Positions 53,371-61,649 are shown, numbered from the stretch's first letter. The stretch: 64,000 nt of DNA from Streptomyces sp. Edi4 (GCF_040253615.1 NZ_JBEJGY010000004.1:620001-684000); one strand, 5' to 3'. The notes: generated by a model not told the origin, from the sequence alone. Numbers and translations are program-made.

Positions 53371-53748
53371 ATGACGGCAGAGACGCCAAAGGCGGCACAG
53401 ACAGCGAACACGGCAGCAGGGACGAGCGGGCAACTGCCGGGCTATGTGTGGTCCGCCGTACATGAGGCTCCCACGCGCGAACTCTTCCCCGGCATTCGGC
53501 TGCGGCCGCTGTGGCGCGGTGAGAGCGGTGCGGCGGCACAGGTACTGGAGATGGACCCACACACATGCTGGGAAGGCATCGACGTCCACGAACCGGGGCC
53601 GGAAGAGGTCTTCGTAATCTCCGGCGTCTTCAACGACGGGGAACGGGACTACCCCGCGGGCTCATTCATCCATGCCCCCGCCGGATCGTCGCACATCCCG
53701 CAAACGACGACGGGCTGCACACTCTTCGTCTTCTACCCCGAGGGTTAG
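53371..53748 (+). CDS. Cupin (ChrR-like) protein
   Basis: 125 residues from ATG 53371; a longer frame from 53299 overlaps the regulator start and is unlikely. The cupin motif is split as usual: AAQVLEMDPHTCWEGIDVHE, PGPEEVFVISGVFNDGERDY and PAGSFIHAPAGSSHIPQTTT, giving the metal-binding His and Glu. ChrR-type cupins bind zinc or detoxify reactive species. Its divergent GlxA-type neighbour is the probable regulator. Confidence 0.85.
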   Translation: MTAETPKAAQTANTAAGTSGQLPGYVWSAVHEAPTRELFPGIRLRPLWRGESGAAAQVLEMDPHTCWEGIDVHEPGPEEVFVISGVFNDGERDYPAGSFIHAPAGSSHIPQTTTGCTLFVFYPEG

Positions 53749-53814
53749 AACTCCGATGGTTACGCAGCGTTCCGCCACAACTGACCGTACGTGGGGAATC
53801 CGCGTTGGCCGCAG

Positions 53815-53970
53815 TCAGTGGCAGCCCAGGGCCCCGGCCAGCGACGCCCGCTTCCAGTACGGGCGATGCCGCAGGAGCGAACTCCGCTCTCGGGGTGAAT
53901 AGGTACGGCGGATCTGAGGCAGCAGGGAGACGCCTGATTCGTCGAGGAACGCGATCCAGGCACGTGTGTT
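53815..53970 (-). pseudogene. IS630 transposase remnant
   Basis: On the minus strand NTRAWIAFLDESGVSLLPQI, then RRTYSPRERSSLLRHRPYWK, then RASLAGALG matches the start of the catalytic domain of IS630 transposases, including the first catalytic Asp of LDESGVS. Nothing recognisable stands before or after in this frame, so only about 50 residues remain. It is not the same IS630 as the element at 48530. Confidence 0.6.
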
Positions 53971-54486
53971 CACGGCCCCTTTTGCTCGTGGCACCAGCGC
54001 ACCCCGCGGGCCTTGGCCTTGGCCAGAACTCAAGGCTCGGGACTTGCGAGAGGTCGACAGTGGAATGGGCTCGCACCACCAACACCAACGAGTTGTCGCG
54101 GCAGAGGTGTTGACGGTGGCAGCGGTGCCATCGCGTGCCGGTCTGGATAAAAACATCACAGGTCCGGACGGCTCCAGGCATTCCTTTGCCACCCCGGGCC
54201 GTCAACACCAGTCGCGCCGGCCCGCCTGCCACTCTTGCGTAGAACATCGCTGCCGGGAGTCTCGAAGGCATCGCAAGCCTGCACTCGAACAGTCCAGATA
54301 CCACCAACGCGGCGTCTGCAAACGCTACATACGAATTGGCACGGCTCAGACGCCGTGATCACACCAACCACATCAAAAGCATCTCATCCGTGACCAGCAG
54401 TTACGGGACAACCCTTATCCCGGCGATCAAGAGACCTGAAACAGACTTCTCACCTCCACTACGGCCATCTTCCATGAATCTGCCGG
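53971..54486. other. No recognisable gene
   Basis: More than 500 bp without a convincing frame on either strand. Lower GC around 54290-54420 (CTACATACGAATTGGCACGG) differs from the neighbours and agrees with the view that this stretch is debris between insertion remnants. Confidence 0.4.
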
Positions 54487-54492
54487 TAGAAT
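54487..54492 (+). promoter_or_regulatory. -10 element of a leaderless Lrp gene
   Basis: TAGAAT ends six bases before the ATG at 54499, so transcription would start at or next to the start codon. The truncated copy at 51100 keeps the same arrangement (TACGAT, then six bases, then ATG). No ribosome site is present in either, which supports a leaderless transcript. Confidence 0.5.
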
Positions 54493-54498
54493 CGCGAA

Positions 54499-54945
54499 AT
54501 GACCGTGAAACTTGACAACGTGGACTGGGCGATCATCGACCAGCTGCAACAGGAAGCACGTATCTCCCTCAGCGAGTTGGGGCGGCGCGTGGGCCTCAGC
54601 TCGTCGGCCACGACGGAACGGGTGCGGCAACTTGAAGCACAGGGCATCATCTCCGGCTACCACGCAGTGGTTGACCTGACCAAGGTCGGCTATCCCGTGC
54701 TCGCCCTCGTACGGTTGAAGTACTCGGGCAACCGCCATCAACCGCTGCGTCGCCTGCTTGCTGAGCGACAGGAAATCCTGGAGTGTCTGCGTACCACCGG
54801 CGAGGACTGCTACACCCTGAAGGTGGCCACGACCTCCATGGGGCATCTGGAAACGCTCATGGACGAGCTGGCCGGCCTCGGCAGCACGACCACCAGCGTC
54901 GTCTACAGCCAGACGTTGCCTTTTCGCGGGCCCAACCGGCCCTGA
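54499..54945 (+). CDS. Lrp/AsnC family regulator
   Basis: 148 residues from ATG 54499. The helix-turn-helix is ISLSELGRRVGLSSSATTER, then VRQLEAQGIISGYHAVVDLT; the RAM ligand domain follows (VLALVRLKYSGNRHQPLRRL, CLRTTGEDCYTLKVATTSMG, and HLETLMDELAGLGSTTTSVV). It is complete and resembles proline- or branched-chain-type Lrp proteins. No gene beside it is an obvious target. A truncated twin lies 3.4 kb to the left. Confidence 0.9.
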   Translation: MTVKLDNVDWAIIDQLQQEARISLSELGRRVGLSSSATTERVRQLEAQGIISGYHAVVDLTKVGYPVLALVRLKYSGNRHQPLRRLLAERQEILECLRTTGEDCYTLKVATTSMGHLETLMDELAGLGSTTTSVVYSQTLPFRGPNRP

Positions 54946-55002
54946 CCAACAGCCGACCGGCCCGAGGGTCAGGGGCGGCCCGAGGCCTAGTGTCACCCTT
55001 AG

Positions 55003-55110
55003 CTGTTCGGTGCGGTCTTCCGGGTCGCCGGGAACGGCATCAACTGGCGCTCGACGCTGGTCGACCTCTCCGCCTGGTACCAGGCCTGCTTCTCGACCTT
55101 CTCGGTGAAA
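55003..55110 (+). pseudogene. Possible IS5-type transposase remnant
   Basis: The translation LFGAVFRVAGNGINWRSTLV, then DLSAWYQACFSTFSV, recalls the segment of IS5/IS1182-type transposases where a Gly-x-x-Trp-Arg-x-Leu...Asp-x-x-x-Trp pattern occurs. It is only 36 residues long and lacks a start and end. The rest of the gap 54946-55287 holds nothing I can name. Confidence 0.25.
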
Positions 55111-55287
55111 AGCCCCTTACGTGGCCGTTCCTTGGTCGGCGCGTAGCTGTGGGGTGATACCTCTCGCCATCCAACTCGGTTGGCTGCACTTCATGTTGGG
55201 GGGATATGCCCTGAAACCCTCCTCGGCGAGTCAAGGACTGCTCCCTGCCCCCGGCCTTCAGCGAGGACGACACTTGAGATGCGCGGG

Positions 55288-56133
55288 TTAGTGTGCTGGG
55301 TTGAGCAGACGGCGAAGCGCCGTCGGTGTGTGGCCGAGGTATTGGCGCATGGTGCGGGTGAGGTGGGCCTGGTCGGCGTAGCCGAGGTCGGCCGCGAGGG
55401 TGCTGAGGCTGTTCTCTCCGGCTTCCAGGCGGTCGAGGGCTCTGCCGATGCGGACGCGCTGGCGGTAGTGGGTCACTGTTACGCCGAGTTCGCGTGGGAA
55501 GGCTCGGCTCAGGCGGTAGGGGGAGGCGCCGAGCAGCTCGGCGAGCGACAACAGCGTGTCCGACGCGGGGTGGGCTTCGACGATCGCCTCGCGGGCGGCT
55601 GCGACGAGGGGCCGGTCGCGCCCGGAGGGTGTGGAGTGCAGCGGGGTCGGTCCGGATGCGGTGCGTCGTATGGCGGTCGTGAGGAGGGCCAGCAGTTCCT
55701 CGGAGAGCGCGTAGTCGACGTCCCCGGAGCTGGCGGCGGCGAGCAAGCGGCGGTGGGCAAGGTCGAGGCCCGGATCGACGTAGAGGGCTTGGACGGCCGG
55801 TGCCGGAGTGTCCCCGGCGAGGGAACGCCACAGTTTTGGTGTCACGCTGATCGACGTGCACACGTCACCGCCGGCGGGATGGGCGAAGCTCTCCTCCTCG
55901 CCCGGTGCGCCCAGGTAGGCCAGGGTCGTGTCGATGTGGGCCGGCGCGCCTGCGGCTTTCCGGTGGAAGCGTCCGCGGCGCACGAGCACCACGCGGTAGT
56001 CGGTGCGTACTTCCGGTGCCGACCAGCGGGCGTGGTCGGAACGGCAGGTCACCGCGCTGACGTTGAAGTCGGGGTGGCTGGCGACGGGAATGGCTGTGAG
56101 CACCCTTCGCACGTTACGCGCGGGGTCTGACAT
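55288..56133 (-). CDS. AraC family transcriptional regulator
   Basis: 281 residues from ATG 56133 (MSDPARNVRRVLTAIPVASH). The N-terminal part has the cupin-like ligand domain (VRTDYRVVLVRRGRFHRKAA, THIDTTLAYLGAPGEEESF with Ala at its first place), and the C-terminal AraC domain has LLSLAELLGASPYRLSRAFP and NSLSTLAADLGYADQAHLTR, then TMRQYLGHTPTALRRLL. The frame is open to 56217 but ATG 56133 fits best. Its neighbour is a dead IS110 gene, so its target is unknown. Confidence 0.88.
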   Translation of the reverse strand: MSDPARNVRRVLTAIPVASHPDFNVSAVTCRSDHARWSAPEVRTDYRVVLVRRGRFHRKAAGAPAHIDTTLAYLGAPGEEESFAHPAGGDVCTSISVTPKLWRSLAGDTPAPAVQALYVDPGLDLAHRRLLAAASSGDVDYALSEELLALLTTAIRRTASGPTPLHSTPSGRDRPLVAAAREAIVEAHPASDTLLSLAELLGASPYRLSRAFPRELGVTVTHYRQRVRIGRALDRLEAGENSLSTLAADLGYADQAHLTRTMRQYLGHTPTALRRLLNPAH

Positions 56134-56225
56134 TGATGCTCGTAGCGGGTTCCGGTGGTCGTGGCTCAGGGTCTGACTGACGTCAATCTCCTGTCTGACC
56201 CACCCGGCCGGCGCCACCGCCGGCC

Positions 56226-57457
56226 ATGAAGGCAGCTGACAGGGTTACCGTGACGATCACGCCCGCTACCGAGCTGGATGCGGTGTTCGGCGGAGTGGAC
56301 TCCCACGCGGACACGATCCATGTGGCTGTCATCACCGACCGGGGCGGCCATGTCGCCGACGCCGAATTTCCGACTACGGCAGCCGGATACGCCGCGGCGA
56401 TCGCGTTCCTGAACGCCCATGGCACGGTGACCGCCGTAGGGGTCGAGGGCACCTCCTGCTACGGCCTCGGGTTCTCCCGTGCCGCCCGCCAGGCGAGCCT
56501 GACCGTGATCGAGGTCAACCGGCCCGACAAGGCCGAACGGCGTCGGATCGGTGAGTCCGATCCCATCGACGCCTACGCAGCCGCCCGCGACGCGCTGTCC
56601 GGCCGGGCATCGGTCATACCCGAGGACGACACCGTCAGCGGCATACGCGCCCTTCACAACGCCGCCCGGTCTGCCGTCAAGGCCCGCACCGCCGCCCTGA
56701 ACCAGATCGCACACATCCTCATCACCGCCCCGGACGACATCCGCGTCAAGTACACGGCCCTGCGCGGCAAGACGCAGGTCGACGCCATCTCCCGCCTTCG
56801 TCCTACCGGCGACGGACCGCGCGTCGCCCTTCTGACCGCGCTGAAATCCGTCGCCCGCCGGGTCCAGGCGCTGACAGCAGAACATGACACCCTCACCGCC
56901 GCCCTCGACGCTGCCGCCACCGAGGACAATCCGGCCTGCGCGCCGCGTTCGGGGTCGGCCCCGACACCGCGGCCCAGCTCCTGGTCACCGCCGGCGGCAA
57001 CCCTGACCGCCTGCGCACAGAGGCATCCTTCGCGGCCCTCTGCGGCGTCACACACGCCCCCGCGTCCAGCGGCAGGACCAACCGCAACCCTCTCTCCCGC
57101 GGTGGCGACCGCGGAGCGCATTCAGCCCTCTACCGCATCGCTCTCGTCCGCATGTCCAGCGACGCATGCACCCGCGAGTATGTCGCCCCGCAGACCGCCG
57201 CCGGACGCACGAAGAAGGAGATCATCCGCCTGCTCAAGCGGGCGATCGCCCGGGAGATGTTCCGCTGCCTCACCACACCGGTCACCGTCCGGGACGTCTC
57301 CGACCTCCGGCCCGCATGCCAGGCCAAGACCATCACCCTCACCACCGTCGCCGAGCACTTCGGCGTCTGGCCTGCGGTGATCTCCCGCATCGAACGCGGC
57401 ACACGCCGCGACGACGACCTCGCCAGCGCCTACCGAGACTGGCTCACCGCGGCCTAA
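56226..57457 (+). pseudogene. IS110 family transposase, frameshifted
   Basis: The RuvC-like DEDD domain is intact at the start (DAVFGGVDSHADTIHVAVIT, GVEGTSCYGLGFSRAARQAS, NRPDKAERRRIGESDPIDAY). Near 56934 the frame changes: restoring one C in CCGGCCTGCGCGCC lets the likeness continue as NPALRAAFGVGPDTAAQLLV, then SFAALCGVTHAPASSGRTNR, the transposase_20 part, and on to the closing YVAPQTAAGRTKKEIIRLLK and HFGVWPAVISRIERGTRRDD. A one-base deletion has therefore inactivated it. IS110 elements have no clear terminal repeats, so the ends of the element are not defined. Confidence 0.85.
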
Positions 57458-57474
57458 CCGCTCCAGGAGCGGAT

Positions 57475-57726
57475 TCACTCATAGACGGTGGCGGCCTGAA
57501 GGGCCCTGGCCAGGAAGGTCCAATCCCCCTCTTCCGGAAGCTTCTTCCCGAAGCTTCGGTACCAGGCCGGCGAGGCATCCATCCCCGCCGCGAGGGATTC
57601 AAGGAACTGATCGAGGCTCTGGTTCTCCCATTCGTTCCCCCGACGGAGGTAGTCCTGGTGCAGTTCTCGGACGAAGGCGACGAACTCCTCGCGGCTACTG
57701 ACCTCGCTGTCGGGAGTGAGTGACAT
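57475..57726 (-). CDS. DUF7660 family small protein
   Basis: 83 residues from ATG 57726. The sequence SREEFVAFVRELHQDYLRRG, then ENQSLDQFLESLAAGMDASP, and ending EEGDWTFLARALQAATVYE matches what I recall of DUF7660, a single-domain family found next to toxins and mobile genes. No function is known. It is intact although it lies between an IS110 wreck and a VOC gene. Confidence 0.65.
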   Translation of the reverse strand: MSLTPDSEVSSREEFVAFVRELHQDYLRRGNEWENQSLDQFLESLAAGMDASPAWYRSFGKKLPEEGDWTFLARALQAATVYE

Positions 57727-57920
57727 GGAGTGAAGGTACCTCGCTCCGGCGAGCGCGCACGCTTGACGATCAACAGGAGCATCAGCGACGCCCGGCTGCA
57801 AGGATCTTCAAGACCGGGGTGCGCCGCCGGGAGGACGCTTGCGGCATGCGATGGGTTCCCCGCTCCTCCCCTCGCATCCGTTGTGTTCATTTCCCCTATC
57901 GATTCTCAGGAGTCATCGGC

Positions 57921-58292
57921 ATGTCTGTTCTGAAGCAGCTCAGCACGGTCGTCGTGAACTGCGCCGACCCGGGCGCGCTCGCCGCGTTTTACCACAAGGC
58001 CACCGGCTGGGAGATCACCCACAGCGACCAGGACTCCGTCTCCCTGGGCAGCGGCGCCTCCATCCAGCTCGCCTTCGTCCGCGTTGACGGCTACGAGACG
58101 CCGGGCTGGCCCGACGGCACGACGTACGTCCACCTCGACTTCACCGTCTCTGACGTGGAAGCCGCGGCCGAGGAACTGCTCAACCTGGGTGCGTCCAGGC
58201 CCGTCTTCCAGCCGGGCGAGGGCCAGTGGATCGTCCTCACCGACCCAGAGGGTCACCCGTTCTGCCTCACCGCCGCCCCGGCCGGTGACTGA
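57921..58292 (+). CDS. VOC family protein (glyoxalase-like)
   Basis: 123 residues from ATG 57921 with CAGGAG eight bases upstream. Two beta-alpha-beta-beta-beta units of the VOC fold are seen: LSTVVVNCADPGALAAFYHK, then ATGWEI, and TYVHLDFTVSDVEAAAEELL, then NLGASRPVF and WIVLTDPEGHPFCLT. The metal ligands are only partly typical. Such proteins act in detoxification or antibiotic resistance. It is followed by an SRPBCC gene after 28 bp, probably in one transcript. Confidence 0.88.
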   Translation: MSVLKQLSTVVVNCADPGALAAFYHKATGWEITHSDQDSVSLGSGASIQLAFVRVDGYETPGWPDGTTYVHLDFTVSDVEAAAEELLNLGASRPVFQPGEGQWIVLTDPEGHPFCLTAAPAGD

Positions 58293-58320
58293 CCGCTCCA
58301 TCCCGAGAAGGGACAGACAC

Positions 58321-58737
58321 ATGGCATCCATCCACCGTGAAGTGCTGATCGAGGACGCCCCTGACCAGGTGTGGGCGGCGATCCGCGACTTCGGCGAGGT
58401 CCACCACCGCCTTGCTCCGGGGTACGTCACCGACACCCGTGTCGACAACGACGTCAGGACAGTCACCTTCGCCAACGGCGCCGTGGTGCGCGAACTCATC
58501 GTCGACATCGACGATGAGAGTCGGCGCATCGCCTACGCGGTGGTCGGTGGTTCCCTGGAGCCCACGCACCACCACGCCTCCATGCAGGTGTTCGCCGGAG
58601 AGGGGGGCCGGAGCCGCTTCGTCTGGATCATCGACGTGACGCCGGAAAACCTCCGTGCGCCCATCGCCGAGATGGTCGATCAGGGACTCCGCGTCATCAA
58701 GACAACTCTGGACCGCGAGGCCACTGCAATGGGTTGA
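58321..58737 (+). CDS. SRPBCC family protein (START/polyketide cyclase-like)
   Basis: 138 residues. The helix-grip fold is recognised from HREVLIEDAPDQVWAAIRDF, GEVHHRLAPGYVTDTRVDND, VRELIVDIDDESRRIAYAVV and RFVWIIDVTPENLRAPIAEM. It would bind a hydrophobic ligand. It lies just after the VOC gene on the same strand. The 3' end runs toward the opposite-strand XRE fragment. Confidence 0.88.
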   Translation: MASIHREVLIEDAPDQVWAAIRDFGEVHHRLAPGYVTDTRVDNDVRTVTFANGAVVRELIVDIDDESRRIAYAVVGGSLEPTHHHASMQVFAGEGGRSRFVWIIDVTPENLRAPIAEMVDQGLRVIKTTLDREATAMG

Positions 58738-58853
58738 GGGCGACGCCCGGCGGAACCAGCGGGCAGCCCGGACCGCAGAGCTTCCGGGCTGCACGCTGGC
58801 GCAAGTAGCGGACGGAATAGCCCAGGCCGTGCCTCCGGTCCGGTAGTACGGGG

Positions 58854-58994
58854 CTTGACCTTGACCTTGGACCACCCCGGGCCGAGGCGGGTTGCGAGCT
58901 GCGTACCGGTGAGTCGGCCCTCAGGGGCGGTGAGTGACAGTTCCCGGAGCCGAGTTCCGAGGTCTTCACGCGCCTGCTGATAGTCCGTGCTCAC
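58854..58994 (-). pseudogene. Fragment of an XRE regulator
   Basis: MSTDYQQAREDLGTRLRELS, then GRLTGTQLATRLGPGWSKVK, is the start of the Streptomyces helix-turn-helix proteins that stand beside DUF6879 genes. After about 47 residues the likeness ends and the open frame continues as noise into the SRPBCC gene. The effector-binding C-terminal domain is lost. Confidence 0.6.
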
Positions 58995-59009
58995 CGGTAC
59001 TCACCCGCT

Positions 59010-59420
59010 CTACTCCCCCGCTGCCATTCGTGCCACGAACTCCGGGTACGGGACGGCATAGTGCATCGCGGCGTCACGCCATCGCTTGTACTGGTTGACC
59101 TGTGCGGGCTCCGAGATCAGCTCCACACCCGTCAGGTTCTCCGCCCCGTCCCAGTGGCACAGGGCGACGATGTGTGAGTCGAAGATCCAGAAATCTTCGT
59201 CGGGCAGGTTGTGGCGCTCCGCGTCCTCGCGCCACATGTCCCGTACCTCTTCGCCCAGCTGGGCGTTGTGTTCGGCGTGCGCGAGGAGATAGCGCTGCCC
59301 CTCGGTCGGCGGGTTGTCGACGATGCGCACGCGCGCGACGCTCGCGCCGTCCGCGGTCTTGGCGCTGATGGTGCGCGCCCACGGTGCGGCCATGTCCCAC
59401 GTCGGCGTCTCGCCCCGCAC
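59010..59420 (-). pseudogene. DUF6879 family protein, N-terminus missing
   Basis: 136 residues can be read from GTG 59420: AAPWARTISAKTADGASVAR, EGQRYLLAHAEHNAQLGEEV, FWIFDSHIVALCHWDGAENL and NQYKRWRDAAMHYAVPYPEF. The frame reaches STYKQFVRGETPTW just upstream, then meets the tail of an unrelated gene in the other direction near 59440, so about 40 residues of the normal N-terminus are lost. DUF6879 proteins are usually paired with XRE regulators, of which only a fragment remains next door. Confidence 0.65.
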
Positions 59421-59458
59421 GAACTGCTTGTAGGTGCTGGTCGCCCTGTCGCCCGGAG

Positions 59459-59560
59459 GCGGTCGTCGCCCGCGACGCCGACAAGCTGGAGTGCCTGGTA
59501 CAGGCGGTGGAGTACCGGGAGCAGGGCTACAGCCTCGCCTCGCTCAGAGCCCATTTCTGA
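59459..59560 (+). pseudogene. Tail of an HD-domain hydrolase
   Basis: On the plus strand VVARDADKLECLVQAVEYRE, then QGYSLASLRAHF and TGA, matches the last conserved helix of YfbR-like HD hydrolases (RDADKLEC is the family signature). Nothing before it continues the likeness. It is joined head-on to the broken DUF6879 gene. Confidence 0.6.
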
Positions 59561-59651
59561 AACCTCTAGTGCTGCTCCGCAGCAGCTCGCGTAAGGGTGT
59601 TGAGAGTCCGGCCTACGGCCACGGCGCGCACGACAGGCGTGATGCGACGAG

Positions 59652-60062
59652 TCACGGCTCGACGCGGGCTCCCGCCACGGCACCCAGGTCGACCAGTTGT
59701 GCCCTGCCGTTGCCCACCGACCAGTTGTCGAGGGCGTTCTCGATGAGCGTGACGAACACGTCCTCGGGCCGTACGCCGACGTCGGTCAGATTGGCTGTGA
59801 TCTGGCGGTACAGGTCACGCTTGAGCTCCCGAGGCCGACCCGCCACCAGGGTGATCTGGACGTAGACGACGTCTCGGCGGGCCACGTCGAGGTAGTTCGG
59901 GTCGAAGATCAGCTCTTCGGGATCGTGCGGGGTGACGATCTGGAAGCGGTCACCGGCCGGGATGCCGATGGCGTCGACGAGGGCCTGATGCACGCCGTCG
60001 GCGATGGCGCGTCGGATGGCGGGCGGCCGGGTGGCGGACAGGTCGATGCGGACCAGAGGCAT
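59652..60062 (-). CDS. Tautomerase family protein
   Basis: 136 residues starting MPLVRIDLSATRPPAIRRAI, with the Pro-1 that becomes the catalytic N-terminus after loss of Met. The remaining fold (GIPAGDRFQIVTPHDPEELI, VYVQITLVAGRPRELKRDLY, VRPEDVFVTLIENALDNWSV) fits the larger 4-oxalocrotonate tautomerase type. It is divergent from an ArsR-like regulator with a palindromic region between them. Confidence 0.9.
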   Translation of the reverse strand: MPLVRIDLSATRPPAIRRAIADGVHQALVDAIGIPAGDRFQIVTPHDPEELIFDPNYLDVARRDVVYVQITLVAGRPRELKRDLYRQITANLTDVGVRPEDVFVTLIENALDNWSVGNGRAQLVDLGAVAGARVEP

Positions 60063-60094
60063 GAGAACGCTCGCTTTCCGGAGGGCTCAGGTAC

Positions 60095-60144
60095 AGTGTT
60101 CGATGAGCATCGACCATATCAGTGTATGGCGATCGTCGAACACT
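60095..60144. promoter_or_regulatory. Operator region between tautomerase and ArsR-like genes
   Basis: Nine-base arms AGTGTTCGA (60095-60103) and TCGAACACT (60136-60144) are exact inverted repeats 32 bp apart. Inside are TCGATGAGCATCGA (six-base arms) and CCATATCAGTGTATGG (five-base arms). The nested palindromes lie 33 bp from the tautomerase start and 17 bp from the regulator start. Confidence 0.55.
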
Positions 60145-60160
60145 CTGCAAAGGATCAACC

Positions 60161-60502
60161 GTGTCCGCCCGCACCCGCAGCCTCACCCATGCCCATCCGA
60201 CCGAGGTGTCGTTCCAGGACGCGCTCGACGCGGTCGGCGACCCTGTGCGACGCGCCATCCTCAGGGAGTTGGCCGACACCCCTGATTGGACCCGCGCCTG
60301 CGGTACGTTCGACCTTCCCGTGACCAAGGCGACGCGCAGCCACCACTTCGCCGTGCTGCGGGCCGCCGGCCTCATCGAGCAGCGCGACGAGGGACCACGC
60401 CGGCTCAACCGCCTCCGTCGCCCCGAATTCGACCGGCGGTTCCCCGGTCTCCTCGATCTGATCCTGGCCGAGCCCGCAACGGAAGAGTGCGGTTCCGCGT
60501 AG
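60161..60502 (+). CDS. ArsR-like winged-helix regulator
   Basis: 113 residues from GTG 60161. The winged helix is VSFQDALDAVGDPVRRAILR, ELADTPDWTRACGTFDLPVT, KATRSHHFAVLRAAGLIEQR, with DEGPRRLNRLRRPEFDRRFP as the wing and dimer helix. No metal-binding cysteine pair is evident, so it may sense an organic ligand. It should control the divergent tautomerase. Confidence 0.88.
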   Translation: MSARTRSLTHAHPTEVSFQDALDAVGDPVRRAILRELADTPDWTRACGTFDLPVTKATRSHHFAVLRAAGLIEQRDEGPRRLNRLRRPEFDRRFPGLLDLILAEPATEECGSA

Positions 60503-60527
60503 GTTCGCGTAGGGGTGTCGGCGAGCG

Positions 60528-60815
60528 CGACTTGCGGCCCGTCATCTTCTTGGCCGCAGCCTTCTTGGCGGCTGTCTTCTTCACCGGGGCCTTCTTCGCA
60601 GCGGCGTGTTCGGCAGGTCGTTGAACGGTGGCGTCGCCGACCTCGCCTCGGGCCTTCTTCGCCGACTCCGTGGACGCGGTCAACGCTGCCATCAGGTCAA
60701 CGACCTTCCTGGCCTCCTCGGGTGCCGCGCCCTCCACTGGCTTCGGCCGCCGACGCTCCGCCTTGGCTGTGAGCATCTCCTCGACGGCTTACGACGCGGG
60801 GAGCGATAGATCGGC
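60528..60815 (-). pseudogene. C-terminal remnant of a Ku DNA-repair gene
   Basis: On the minus strand ADLSLPAS, then an in-frame TAA, then AVEEMLTAKAERRRPKPVEG, then EEARKVVDLMAALTAST and the Lys/Ala-rich tail (AAKKAPVKKTAAKKAAAKK, then MTGRKS) match the end of actinobacterial Ku proteins, which bind DNA ends for non-homologous joining. The Ku core is absent. The tail then runs past its normal end. Only a decayed 3' portion remains. Confidence 0.65.
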
Positions 60816-60859
60816 GGGCTTGCGGCCCTGAGGTGACGGGGTGTTCGTTGGGTGTGCGG

Positions 60860-61618
60860 TCAGGCCACAGGCCGCGCGATCAACACCGGCTGGAAGAAGT
60901 GCGTCTCCTCAACACCGTGCCAGGTGACGTTGCCGAACCCGCCCTCTTCCACAAGTGCCGCCAGCTCCTCCAGCGCCCAGGCCCGCGACGTCGCGCGCCG
61001 GACCCGAACCTGCCAAGCGTCGCCAACCGGCAGCAGTTGCACGTGATCGAAGTCGTAGACGCCGTCGTCGTGCCAGTGCCACAGCTGGAACGTGACCACC
61101 TGCCCGGCGTCGCTGTTCGTCACTTGCGGAACCGTGGACTGCCGCCGAGCCTGTCGGGCGTCGCCGTAGTCCCTTGCCGAGAGCACCAGCAGCCCCCCGT
61201 CTCGCACGACTCGCCGCATATCGCCCACCGCGCGGCGGACATCGTCCTCGGTCAGCAGGTGCGCCAGCAAGTTGTCCGCACTCAGCACGACGTCGAACGA
61301 GGCGTCGGCGAACGGCAGCGAGCGCATGTCCGCCGCCAACGTCGCTACCGCCACCCCGCGACGCTGCGCTTCCGCAGCCGCTCGGACCGCGGCAACCGGA
61401 CTCAGATCGCTGCCCACGATGCGATGCCCGTGCTCGGCCAGGCCGATCGCCTGCGTCCCGATCCCGCATGAGCAGTCCAGGACCTCCAGCGGCTCGGCAC
61501 CGTCCAGATACCGCCGGACCAACGAGTCCAGGGCATTCCCCTGCCGCGATACCGACAGCGACCAGTCCGCGTAGATCAGGTGGTAGTCCTCGGCAAGCTG
61601 ATCGTAGAAGTCCAGCAG
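60860..61618 (-). CDS. Class I SAM-dependent methyltransferase, start uncertain
   Basis: The fold is complete: LEVLDCSCGIGTQAIGLAEH (motif I), GHRIVGSDLSPVAAVRAAAE, ADASFDVVLSADNLLAHLLT (motif II), MRRVVRDGGLLVLSARDYGD, and GFGNVTWHGVEETHFFQPVL. The first common start is TTG 61522, but the normal N-terminus DFYDQLAEDYHLIYADWSLS continues upstream in frame to 61618, where only two CTG codons are found. The gene may start at CTG, or its start codon may have been lost, since an insertion-sequence remnant lies directly upstream. I give the longer reading. Confidence 0.65.
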   Translation of the reverse strand: MLDFYDQLAEDYHLIYADWSLSVSRQGNALDSLVRRYLDGAEPLEVLDCSCGIGTQAIGLAEHGHRIVGSDLSPVAAVRAAAEAQRRGVAVATLAADMRSLPFADASFDVVLSADNLLAHLLTEDDVRRAVGDMRRVVRDGGLLVLSARDYGDARQARRQSTVPQVTNSDAGQVVTFQLWHWHDDGVYDFDHVQLLPVGDAWQVRVRRATSRAWALEELAALVEEGGFGNVTWHGVEETHFFQPVLIARPVA

Positions 61619-61649
61619 CAGGAATCGGCTAGCCCAGCGCCGTGGTGGC

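Noticed and set aside
57720-57920. Forward frames upstream of the VOC gene as an N-terminal extension
   Set aside because: ATG 57921 has an excellent ribosome site and begins the VOC fold; the extension is antisense to the DUF7660 gene's leader and has no likeness.
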